Assembly (NCBI GenBank): GCA_938020445.1
Contig: CALIIC010000171.1
Span: 1 to 39,191, forward strand
Reading direction: 5' to 3'
Source: an uncultured Flavobacteriaceae bacterium
Lineage (GTDB): Bacteria > Bacteroidota > Bacteroidia > Flavobacteriales > Flavobacteriaceae
DNA: 39,191 nt
The notes under the pieces were generated by a model. It saw nothing but the letters and a program-made list of their open reading frames with translations, was not told the origin of the DNA and did no database searches. A program made the translations under genes and the position numbers. Position 1 is the stretch's first letter; each line of letters starts with the position of its first letter. Of the stretch, positions 26,477 to 34,180 are shown piece after piece.

Positions 26477-27196
26477 CTAATTTCCCCATAGCCTCTTTAA
26501 CCAAACGCGCCTGCATAAATTTACCAAAAGCACCCATCTGATCTTTAGCATGGTATACAGGGAGTTTTTGCTCTTATTCCCAGCTGTAGACGCTGTATTC
26601 TCATGCCTCCTATAATAAATTAGCGGTTCATCTATATAGAAAGTTGTTGCTGTGGTTTCAGCGATCAATCCGATCCAAACATCATGCATTGGAATATTTT
26701 TGGGGAACGGCAGTGCTCTTTTTAAAACAGTATTGCGAAACGCTAGGGTAGCGCCCAAGAACTTCACTTTTATTAGATTGGAAATAGCCCCGGTCTTCTT
26801 TTTAGAATCTTTAAAAAAAAGTTCGGTATCGTGAATGTCCTCACCTTGGAACATTGCCGCATTGGAAAAGACCAAGCCGTCATTTTTGAGGTGGGCAACA
26901 CACGTAGCTACTTTATGATCGAACCATATGTCATCCTGATCACAAAGAAATATGAAATCACCTATCGCCTGTTCTAAGGCATTTTCAAAATTAAAAATCA
27001 AGTTTTTATGGGTAGATTCAAAGAAGCGTATCCGCGGGTCGTCGTAGGATCGTATGATTTCTACGGTTCTATCGGAAGAACCATCATCCGATATGATCAA
27101 TTCATCTTGCTCGCCTAATTGCTTCAGGATAGAATCCAGTTGCTGCTTTAAAAATTTCTCGCCATTATAGGTGGCCATACAAACTGAAATCTTCAT
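26477..27196 (-). CDS. Glycosyltransferase family 2
   Basis: A 239-residue GT-A enzyme from the ATG at 27196; the frame is open to 27223, but MKISVCMATYNGEKFLKQQL is the standard GT2 start. Nucleotide-binding residues are in LIISDDGSSDRT, and the metal-binding/catalytic stretch is FLCDQDDIWFDHK. The D-Q-D-D-x-W form is common among rhamnosyl- and related transferases of capsule and O-antigen loci, which fits the dTDP-rhamnose genes nearby. The short length means few or no membrane helices; the end is basic (RRVWLKRLWGN) and may touch the membrane. It is followed closely by MBOAT 24995. Confidence 0.85.
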   Translation of the reverse strand: MKISVCMATYNGEKFLKQQLDSILKQLGEQDELIISDDGSSDRTVEIIRSYDDPRIRFFESTHKNLIFNFENALEQAIGDFIFLCDQDDIWFDHKVATCVAHLKNDGLVFSNAAMFQGEDIHDTELFFKDSKKKTGAISNLIKVKFLGATLAFRNTVLKRALPFPKNIPMHDVWIGLIAETTATTFYIDEPLIYYRRHENTASTAGNKSKNSLYTMLKIRWVLLVNLCRRVWLKRLWGN

Positions 27197-27247
27197 ACAA
27201 TCTTGGATAGTTACTGGTTGCAAACTTAAGACAAATACATACGCCTG

Positions 27248-28102
27248 CTATGCATTTACTCTTTTTGAAAATAAAAAAGTATTGAAATAGGTGTTGATAA
27301 AACTAATTCTGCGATAACGCACGGTTAGCTTAAGCGCCCTTACAAAAACGACCATATTGTATTGAAGCCAATCAACAAGGCCTTCTTTTTCGATATAGCG
27401 TGCGCCTTCACAATAAAATCGAAAACGAGTGGCCTGGCCCATAAAGGACACCTCATCATCTGAAAAATCTTGTTGACAGCTAACATTCAGTACCACAAAA
27501 TCACTATTCTTTTTTCGAAAACGCTCGATAAACTGAAAATCGCTAAAATCTAATTTCACATTTTCATTGTAACCCCCTACCACAAAAAAAGTGTCTAAAC
27601 GCACACAGATACCGCTATTAACAGGCGCTAAGCTTTTCAAAGATCGTATGCCAGGTCGAATTTCGTTCAAATAAAAACCTCGTTTGTACTTATAGGAGCA
27701 GGGAGAGAAAATTTTACCATCCGTCAATTTCAATATCGGTACTATCAAATGGATTTCTGGGTGATTTGTAACGGCTTCATTATAATGGCTCAAGATATTT
27801 GCAGGTAAGGTGGTATCTTGATCTAACAACAATAGCCACTTCTTTTTAGTCTTTTTGGCGTTTTCAGCACCTGCGTTGTAGGCTTTACTTACCCCTGAAT
27901 TTTTTGGATCATGGACATAAGTAAGGTTTAGATTTGGATATTCTTTTGGTTGTTGCGCTGTGGGAGAGTTATCGTAAACGAAAACACTTAACGGGCCATT
28001 TTCGACCGTCATTTGGCGCACCGATTGAAAAGACTCGCTATCGTCCAATTCGGTCTTATATACTACAATGATGATAGAAAGGGAATTGATAAAATTGCTC
28101 AT
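27248..28102 (-). CDS. Glycosyltransferase family 2 (rhamnosyltransferase-like)
   Basis: A 284-residue GT-A enzyme. It begins with the donor-binding strand LSIIIVVYKTEL, followed by VFVYDNSPTAQQPKEYPNL, NSGVSKAYNAGAENAKKTKK and the metal site LLLLDQDTTLPANIL. The L-D-Q-D form is typical of the RfbF/RfbN-like rhamnosyltransferases. A later GGYNENVKLDFSDFQFIERF supplies the usual acceptor/base region. It is cytoplasmic and acts on the lipid-linked unit. It lies 51 bases ahead of the next GT2 and in the same direction. The assignment to rhamnose is inferred from motif form and the rml genes. Confidence 0.85.
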   Translation of the reverse strand: MSNFINSLSIIIVVYKTELDDSESFQSVRQMTVENGPLSVFVYDNSPTAQQPKEYPNLNLTYVHDPKNSGVSKAYNAGAENAKKTKKKWLLLLDQDTTLPANILSHYNEAVTNHPEIHLIVPILKLTDGKIFSPCSYKYKRGFYLNEIRPGIRSLKSLAPVNSGICVRLDTFFVVGGYNENVKLDFSDFQFIERFRKKNSDFVVLNVSCQQDFSDDEVSFMGQATRFRFYCEGARYIEKEGLVDWLQYNMVVFVRALKLTVRYRRISFINTYFNTFLFSKRVNA

Positions 28103-28155
28103 ATACTGAATAGCACTAATTATGGTATCAAATTACCAGCATTGTCATAAGGTGT

Positions 28156-28260
28156 TTATCTTATACCGAATGGATTTATTTTTCTACCGTACTTTCTTGC
28201 CATAAAAGGAGGCAGTCTTGCGGCATTCCAGATGTTGCCATAAGAATCGAGGTTACCCAT
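28156..28260 (-). CDS. Possible 34-residue ORF between epimerase and GT2
   Basis: A minus-strand ATG at 28260, seven bases after the epimerase stop and just behind AAAGGGT, opens 34 codons ending at TAA 28156. The product starts MGNLDSYGNIWNAARLPPFM and ends RKINPFGIR; it is basic, with no clear membrane helix. The organised look of the end (ARKYGRKINPFGIR) suggests either a true small protein or the C-terminal remnant of a lost glycan gene. No family was recognised. Confidence 0.35.
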   Translation of the reverse strand: MGNLDSYGNIWNAARLPPFMARKYGRKINPFGIR

Positions 28261-28267
28261 ACCCTTT

Positions 28268-29401
28268 TTACTTGTACATTCCCTTCGCTTTCATCTCCGC
28301 AATAGACTTATCGTAATTGTCTTCCTTTATTTCCTGGGTGTTCACCCAGTTGGTAAAACGTTTGATTCCTTCTTGAAAATCTACTTTGGGTTCAAAGCCC
28401 AATTTGGTGCGTATCTTGGTCAAATCTGCATAGTTGTGTCGAATGTCGCCCAGTCTATAATTCCCGGTAATGGTCAATGGGGTTTCTATACCGTAATTTT
28501 CAACTAGGGTATTGGCCACGGTAACCACATCGGTCGCTACTCCTGTCCCAACATTGAAGACTTCACCATTGGCTTCCTCACTTTCAAGTCCAAGAACCGT
28601 GGCATCGACGACATCATCGATAAACACAAAATCACGGGTTTCCTTCCCATCTTCAAAAATGTTTATCCCATTGCCATTCTTTATCTGCGTTGAAAAAATA
28701 GATAAGATACCCGTATACGGATTGGAGAGTGATTGGCCAGGGCCATATACGTTTTGGTATCGAAAGGCTACCGGTGCAATACCCACGGTCGGGCAAACAG
28801 TCATAACCATTTGCTCCTGGTTTTGTTTTGTAATGCCGTATACGGATGAAGGATGTATTTTAGAGTCCTCATCGGTCGCTACGAGTTGCAAGGCCGAACT
28901 GTTGGGATATTTTACTTCAAAATCTTTTTGGTCCATATCCGCTTCGCTCCTATGGGTCGGATAAACATGGCCCAACTCGCTGCTAAAATATTTTCCTTCC
29001 CCATAGATGGATCGAGAGGAAGCTATGATTACTTTTTTGACCGTATTGGGTGTATTCACCAGCAAATCTAACATCATTGCCGTGGCTTGTATGTTCACCA
29101 ATACATATTTATTTACCTCGTACATTGACTGCCCTGTGCCGGTCTCGGCCGCATAATGTACAATGGCATCCTGATTTTCGATAGCCTTTTTCCAATCATT
29201 TATATTCGTTACATCACCTTTGATAAAGTGCACTTTGTCCCTGATCGAAGCATACAAGGGGGAGGTTTGCTCTGGTTCCCTACCATGAATCTGCTCTGAA
29301 AGGTTATCCAAAACGGTCACCGAATACCCTTTTGATATGAGTTTAAGCGATAAATTAGATCCAATAAATCCTGCTCCGCCGGTAATTAATACATTCTTCA
29401 T
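28268..29401 (-). CDS. NAD-dependent epimerase, dTDP-L-rhamnose 4-epimerase-like
   Basis: A 377-residue extended short-chain dehydrogenase. The NAD loop is MKNVLITGGAGFIGSNLSLK, followed by VTVLDNLSEQIHG, a form that I associate with dTDP-L-rhamnose 4-epimerases (WbiB/Tll-like, making dTDP-6-deoxy-L-talose) rather than with GalE. The catalytic region has SSRSIYGEG and the Y-x3-K pair in VYGITKQ; FRYQNVYGPGQ and the late RDFVFIDDV are standard. The complete rml set upstream in the locus supplies the likely substrate. UDP-glucose-type 4-epimerase remains possible. A promoter-like pair precedes it. It is followed closely by the 34-codon ORF and the GT2 genes. Confidence 0.85.
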   Translation of the reverse strand: MKNVLITGGAGFIGSNLSLKLISKGYSVTVLDNLSEQIHGREPEQTSPLYASIRDKVHFIKGDVTNINDWKKAIENQDAIVHYAAETGTGQSMYEVNKYVLVNIQATAMMLDLLVNTPNTVKKVIIASSRSIYGEGKYFSSELGHVYPTHRSEADMDQKDFEVKYPNSSALQLVATDEDSKIHPSSVYGITKQNQEQMVMTVCPTVGIAPVAFRYQNVYGPGQSLSNPYTGILSIFSTQIKNGNGINIFEDGKETRDFVFIDDVVDATVLGLESEEANGEVFNVGTGVATDVVTVANTLVENYGIETPLTITGNYRLGDIRHNYADLTKIRTKLGFEPKVDFQEGIKRFTNWVNTQEIKEDNYDKSIAEMKAKGMYK

Positions 29402-29440
29402 TCAACAATCAGTTTTTGTTACGCTATTTGTACTTAAATT

Positions 29441-29474
29441 CAAAAGTAGGAATTTTAAGAGTTTATTGTTTCAA
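29441..29474 (-). promoter_or_regulatory. Putative internal promoter ahead of the epimerase
   Basis: On the minus strand TTG (29474-29472), a 23-base spacer and TACTTTTG (29448 to 29441) fit the Bacteroidetes consensus at the upper end of allowed spacing. The leader to the ATG at 29401 would be about 35 bases, so the distal half of the locus could be transcribed on its own. Confidence 0.4.
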
Positions 29475-29498
29475 CTGAGTTAGCAATTCCTCGAATAT

Positions 29499-31235
29499 TT
29501 ATCTCTTGGATTCCTTTTTACCAGGAATGTAAAAAACAGAAATCAGAAAGGCGATGACATAAAGGGAAGTGGTAGTTCTAAACGGTGACTCGATGATCAT
29601 CAATAGCAAGATCATAAAAAGGACCAACAACATCGTTTTGTTTTTCTTTTTGGCAAATTGATAGAAAAGGAACAAAAATGCAGCCAAGAATAGCAAAACG
29701 CCTAACAAACCGTTTTCAAGCAGATAGGTCAGAAATTGATTATGCGAATGGTTTACCGCCATGAGGGTTTCAACCCCGCTCTTATTTACCATAATATGGT
29801 CTGGTAGCACCTTAGAGGAGGTTCCTGTCCCATGCCCCAACCACACTTTATCGGAAATCGCCTCCCAAGAGATCCTCCAAAGTTTTTCCCTTTGCGAATC
29901 TAAAACACCAATAAAAATAAAGACACCGGTAAAAACAACCGCCCAAAGAGGAATCAATCCCCTAATCAAGGGTTTGATCGGTAGGGCGTACAGCAAAGGG
30001 AGTGTCAACCCTAGCAATAATGAAAAACGCGATCCTAGTAGCAACAGGGTAAACAGTGCTAACAAAGCGTATACCGCCCCATATGCTTTTGTTATTTGTC
30101 GGCTTTTATACAAATCGAGACAAAATAGACCGCCGATCAAGATAAAAAAGGAGAGAAAGGTAGGATGCGGATAATACAGCCAAAACAATGTAGTATGTAC
30201 GTCTGATTTCACATCTGTAAAATAGCTATGCAAATCAATATTGTAATAATACCCATTGTAAACCATTAACAGTACCCAACTCACTATACTGATAGCTATT
30301 ACAATAAAAAATACCTTTGTGTATATTTTCTTGATGCGATTTGTCTTGTCCGAAAAATCTACCATCGCACTTATAAGTACAAACAGCACAAAGCCTAGTG
30401 GTATAGCTAGTTTGGAGGTCTCCCCCTCTCCTAAAAAAAGCACTGGTATCATAAAAAATAAAAGAAGTAAAATCTGAATAGGGCCAATTCGAAACCGTCG
30501 CGTCTTGTAGAACCGAAATAAGGCATATCCCAATAAAAGCAGCGTGGTAAAGGTCACCCAGGCAATCTTTAGCGGTATGGCCACTATGAATAATCCTGTA
30601 AAAAAGAGACCGTAGGTTTGTTCAGCCTTTAACTCCTTTAAAGCTCGTACTAATGGTAAAAAGAAAATCACCAGCCAAGGAACCACCAAAAGAAGCGTAC
30701 GTTGCCACTTAGAGTATACCAATTCGTTCACAGGGTCAAAAACAATATAAGGATCAAATGGTATTTGTTCTGTGTTAATAGTAAATGTTGAAGTTGCTTT
30801 GTCAGCTTCTGAAATGCTTACTAAGAGGCCAAGTTTTTTGACAATGTCTTGCTTTTCCAAGCTGAAAAGACTCTTCTTGCCGTCGGAAAGCGAAATAGAG
30901 TTGATGACTACCTTTTTCATATTTCTATTCGAACCGAAATCCAGTCGAATATATTTAAGATGCTGCCCTTCTTTTAGATGAAAGGGAAACTCTAGTTTAT
31001 TCTGTCCCTTCTTTACTGCAGCATCGACTCGTTGGTCCGAGTTAAAACTGTTTCCGGTATCATAAAGAAATTGCATGCTGCCCTCGGCTTCATAAGTGGC
31101 ATCTATCTCAAACGAATAGCTTTCCTGTGATAAAGACTGCTTAAGGCCATGCGCGGTGTATAAATTGATAGCCAAAGAAATGAGCATGCAGCACCCAATT
31201 CTTGAAACGAACGATAAATCCTTTATAAATCTCAT
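29499..31235 (-). CDS. O-antigen ligase/polymerase-like (WaaL/Wzy) protein with large N-terminal outside domain
   Basis: A 578-residue polytopic membrane protein. After a first helix (about 12-28) comes an outside domain (about 38-175) and then ten or so helices (from 180). The PF04932-type region is WLGHGTGTSSKVLP, then VNHSHNQFLTYLLENGLLGV, with the conserved H-N-x-F/Y and E-x-G-L-x-G pattern of O-antigen ligases. It should polymerise or attach lipid-linked glycan outside the membrane. The outside domain (QFLYDTGNSF, KYIRLDFGSN, PFDPYIVFD) resembles the one in the AlgJ-like protein at 20096. The start overlaps the stop of the upstream Wzy-like gene by four bases (ATGA). Confidence 0.82.
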   Translation of the reverse strand: MRFIKDLSFVSRIGCCMLISLAINLYTAHGLKQSLSQESYSFEIDATYEAEGSMQFLYDTGNSFNSDQRVDAAVKKGQNKLEFPFHLKEGQHLKYIRLDFGSNRNMKKVVINSISLSDGKKSLFSLEKQDIVKKLGLLVSISEADKATSTFTINTEQIPFDPYIVFDPVNELVYSKWQRTLLLVVPWLVIFFLPLVRALKELKAEQTYGLFFTGLFIVAIPLKIAWVTFTTLLLLGYALFRFYKTRRFRIGPIQILLLLFFMIPVLFLGEGETSKLAIPLGFVLFVLISAMVDFSDKTNRIKKIYTKVFFIVIAISIVSWVLLMVYNGYYYNIDLHSYFTDVKSDVHTTLFWLYYPHPTFLSFFILIGGLFCLDLYKSRQITKAYGAVYALLALFTLLLLGSRFSLLLGLTLPLLYALPIKPLIRGLIPLWAVVFTGVFIFIGVLDSQREKLWRISWEAISDKVWLGHGTGTSSKVLPDHIMVNKSGVETLMAVNHSHNQFLTYLLENGLLGVLLFLAAFLFLFYQFAKKKNKTMLLVLFMILLLMIIESPFRTTTSLYVIAFLISVFYIPGKKESKR

Positions 31236-32419
31236 CGGCTTGATGCTAATTTGACCAAGTCAGCAGCCGTTTTCTTTCCCGTTTTATTAAGTGCCATCAT
31301 AGATGCGAGCGCTATCAGAAAAAGTGATATCCCGATAGGGTTGTTAAAAAAAGGGTTTGTTAGCGATAGTAGTATGACAAAAAGGGATCCTAGGAAAAAT
31401 GCTCTTCGAATTCCAGGGAAGTTTTTGTCTTTGATATAGGCATTGTACAAGATAATAAAGAACAGCGCCCACAGCGATAGACCAAAGACACCCTGTTTAT
31501 GAAATACCTCTAAGTATCCGATTTCCATATGCACTTCTCGAACAGGCACCCCTATCCCAAAACCATGGCCTATGAAGAAGCTGATTGGGCTTATACGCTC
31601 GGCCACTTGAATAAGTTGTTGTATTCGTATGGAATCACTCAATTCTTTGTCGCCAAGTTCGAAATTCCCAAAGAAATAAATACTTCCAAAAATCAAGACA
31701 GCTGCCAATAGTAATATTTTGACATTCAACTTTAACAGCAATGGAATACCATAGAACAAAGCATAAAGAAAGCCGAACATCAGAATAAAGCCTCTGGTTC
31801 CGGTAAGAATCATCGCGACCATGATAATAAGAATGGCCAGCCCTTTTCTTTTTGACCTTGTGTGAATCCAAAAAATGAGACCCACGATCATATATAAGAA
31901 TCCTTTGTAAAAGAAAAGTCCCCCAGTTCCCCTAAAGATAAAATCGGATGGAGAAAGCTGTGTATTCGCATATTGATAAAACGACAGAAAATCCAATTTG
32001 CCTAGAAAAAACAAAGTTTGAATGCCAATATAGCCTATGGCCATAAAAACACTCGTTTTTTTTATCATTGAAACTACCAATTGCACACGCTGTTCGCTAT
32101 CGATATAATAACTAAAAAATAGGATACTGAAAAAGTAAGAAAGCGGCTTAACATCTTCTACAATCAAAGCAAAGGCGGCGCCGTTAAGCCAACCTAAAAG
32201 AGTATAGGAGATTAATATGGCTAAAACTGCAGAAGACAATAGTAACACATACTTTGGTATTCGTTTATGGTACATATAGAGCACCAAAACAATAGTGATA
32301 TTAAGAAAAAATAAAAAGATTCGCAGGGTAGCCGCGCCTATTTCGAAAACTCTTCCTCCTCCTCCAAGGAAAAGCTCTAAAAGCGTGATAACAAAAATGA
32401 TTTTAAGGAGAATTCGCAT
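31232..32419 (-). CDS. Wzy/O-antigen ligase-like polytopic membrane protein
   Basis: A 395-residue protein with about ten to twelve membrane helices. The family-type region is FFIGHGFGIGVPVREVHMEI followed by EVFHKQGVFGLSLWALFF: a G-x-G-x-G loop, Arg/Glu positions and the K-x-G-x-x-G helix start seen in Wzy polymerases. Sequence identity in this family is always low, so polymerase and ligase cannot be told apart from the motif. It overlaps the next ligase-like gene by four bases, which suggests that the two are made together; one may be the polymerase Wzy and the other the ligase. A possible promoter box lies about 120 bases upstream. Confidence 0.75.
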   Translation of the reverse strand: MRILLKIIFVITLLELFLGGGGRVFEIGAATLRIFLFFLNITIVLVLYMYHKRIPKYVLLLSSAVLAILISYTLLGWLNGAAFALIVEDVKPLSYFFSILFFSYYIDSEQRVQLVVSMIKKTSVFMAIGYIGIQTLFFLGKLDFLSFYQYANTQLSPSDFIFRGTGGLFFYKGFLYMIVGLIFWIHTRSKRKGLAILIIMVAMILTGTRGFILMFGFLYALFYGIPLLLKLNVKILLLAAVLIFGSIYFFGNFELGDKELSDSIRIQQLIQVAERISPISFFIGHGFGIGVPVREVHMEIGYLEVFHKQGVFGLSLWALFFIILYNAYIKDKNFPGIRRAFFLGSLFVILLSLTNPFFNNPIGISLFLIALASMMALNKTGKKTAADLVKLASSR

Positions 32420-32541
32420 GTGCTCTACGTGCAGGTTTTTTGTTCGTATTCGTTACTAATCGGTATAAAATTACGATAATATGATTCCTAACGTATAAAT
32501 ATGCCCCAAAACCGATTCAGTATGCCATAAATAGTTTAATC

Positions 32542-32549
32542 CAAAGCTA
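32542..32549 (-). promoter_or_regulatory. Putative -7 box between Wzx and Wzy-like genes
   Basis: TAGCTTTG on the minus strand (32549 to 32542) matches TAnnTTTG exactly. The nearest upstream TTG is about 26 bases away, a little far. The 228-base gap 32420-32647 also holds an imperfect hairpin near 32612-32632 (AGGAGC paired with GCTCTCCT, with a bulge) just after the Wzx stop, which could reduce read-through. Confidence 0.3.
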
Positions 32550-32647
32550 CCTATAAGAAGGGAAAAAAGAGATAGCAATTGCCCATTCAATCATTACCTT
32601 GGAATGTGCTCGCAAAGGAGAGCTTATGCTCCTATTTTGCAGCCTAA

Positions 32648-34057
32648 TCAACCCGCTCCTTTTTCACCGAGTATTTGTTTTAGGAATTTCAGGTTGTTTC
32701 CTTTTTTCATAATACCAAAAATCGCTAAAATCCAAAACACCGCACATGCCAGTACGGTAGGTATTGTACCTCTGGTATAAACATGAATCACCAAATAGAT
32801 TCCCGCGGTGACCAATACCAAGAATAGATTTGTGAGTGTATGCAGCTGCATTGCTGGCACTTCCTTTTTGCTGTATACCAAATACAGTCCGAAAAGAACA
32901 AAGTGCACTAGAACGCTTATCCATGCTCCTGCAAGGATACCGTATTTGGGAATACACATTAGATTCAAAACCAAACTCAACAACAACGAAATACCTACCG
33001 TAATTACTCTATATACCTGTTTGTTCGAAATGGTCAATATATTCCCTAATAAGGTAGAGATCGTTCTTATGATGACCACCATAGAGAAAGGCAATACCAA
33101 AACGGCCGCCTGTCGATATTCTTCCGTGTATAGAAAAGTTAACAGCTCTTCTTTAAAAGATGTGAAGGCCAAAAAAAGCGAACATCCAATAATCAATAAG
33201 TATAGAAACAGCTTAGACACTAACTCCGTCACATCCTTATTTTTAAAAAACTTAAATGAAAGGTAGGGCAATAGCACGCTTGAAACAATATCCGAAAACA
33301 CCATCAAGATAAGTACAATTCTAAATACCGATTGGTACAGCGCTACATCTTTCGCTCCTAGATAAACTGAGATTATCTGCGTATCAACCATAAAATAGAA
33401 TATCCCCAAAATGCTAAAAACACCAAAAGACCAGCTACTTTTTAGTAAATACCCTATTTGGCCATCTTTCACAGAAAATGCCAAGGACCTTCTGCAGAAG
33501 TACAGCACATATAGAAGTTGTAAAAATTTCGAAAACAGTAGGCAGGCAACCAACTGTAATAGACTTACATCAAATTTCCAAAAAAGCAATACCGAAATCG
33601 TAACGGCAAGGGCATAGACAATATTGGACTTGGTAAATTTGTCAAATCTGTTCTGTACTTTTAAAACCGCTTGTAAATAAAGTACAAAGGAAGCAATTAT
33701 TGCAAATAATACATATAGCGCACCCACCTTAAGCCATTCGGCCTGATAAAAAACAAATAGGTAGGTCAAAAATAGACTGCTGCTTACCAACGCAATGAAC
33801 ATCTTTGCCAAAATACTATTTCCAAGATATTTTTGAATAGCACCTACTTGCTGTGGGTAGTCTTTGATAACCATTAATGAAAAACCAAAATCGGCAACTA
33901 TTACGGCCATAGCAGACAATGAAAAACCGAAACTTAAAATCCCGAATTCGGCTACCTCCATTAACTTTGCAAGCACTATAAACACAACACTACCTGTATA
34001 TAACTGCAATATTGAAGTTAACGTAGACCAAAAAATATTTTTTGAAATAGTAGACAT
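32648..34057 (-). CDS. Wzx-type oligosaccharide flippase (polysaccharide transporter/MATE-like)
   Basis: A 469-residue protein with about 12-14 membrane helices along its length, the normal size for PST/Wzx flippases. It begins MSTISKNIFWSTLTSILQLY, the usual short amphipathic start, followed by SVVFIVLAKLMEVAEFGILS, where the (A/L)xxxxxxFG pattern of the first helix pair is typical. ADFGFSLMVIKDYPQ is the second characteristic stretch. It would move the lipid-linked repeat unit to the outer face of the cytoplasmic membrane. It lies 123 bases after the methyltransferase gene. Wzx proteins have broad sequence diversity, but topology and motif make the call safe. Confidence 0.88.
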   Translation of the reverse strand: MSTISKNIFWSTLTSILQLYTGSVVFIVLAKLMEVAEFGILSFGFSLSAMAVIVADFGFSLMVIKDYPQQVGAIQKYLGNSILAKMFIALVSSSLFLTYLFVFYQAEWLKVGALYVLFAIIASFVLYLQAVLKVQNRFDKFTKSNIVYALAVTISVLLFWKFDVSLLQLVACLLFSKFLQLLYVLYFCRRSLAFSVKDGQIGYLLKSSWSFGVFSILGIFYFMVDTQIISVYLGAKDVALYQSVFRIVLILMVFSDIVSSVLLPYLSFKFFKNKDVTELVSKLFLYLLIIGCSLFLAFTSFKEELLTFLYTEEYRQAAVLVLPFSMVVIIRTISTLLGNILTISNKQVYRVITVGISLLLSLVLNLMCIPKYGILAGAWISVLVHFVLFGLYLVYSKKEVPAMQLHTLTNLFLVLVTAGIYLVIHVYTRGTIPTVLACAVFWILAIFGIMKKGNNLKFLKQILGEKGAG

Positions 34058-34180
34058 GTTGGGTTTCGATCTATCGATGTGCTTTCTTACACATAGGCCA
34101 AGTGATATTCAGAAATTTTGACCAAGCCCGACATTCAGTGCGGTCACAAACTTCTTTTAAGTTATAAAAGGGGCGCCTTC

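Noticed and set aside
32664..33266. Overlapping frames on both strands inside the flippase gene
   Set aside because: They are shadows of the Wzx coding frame, whose topology and motifs are clear.
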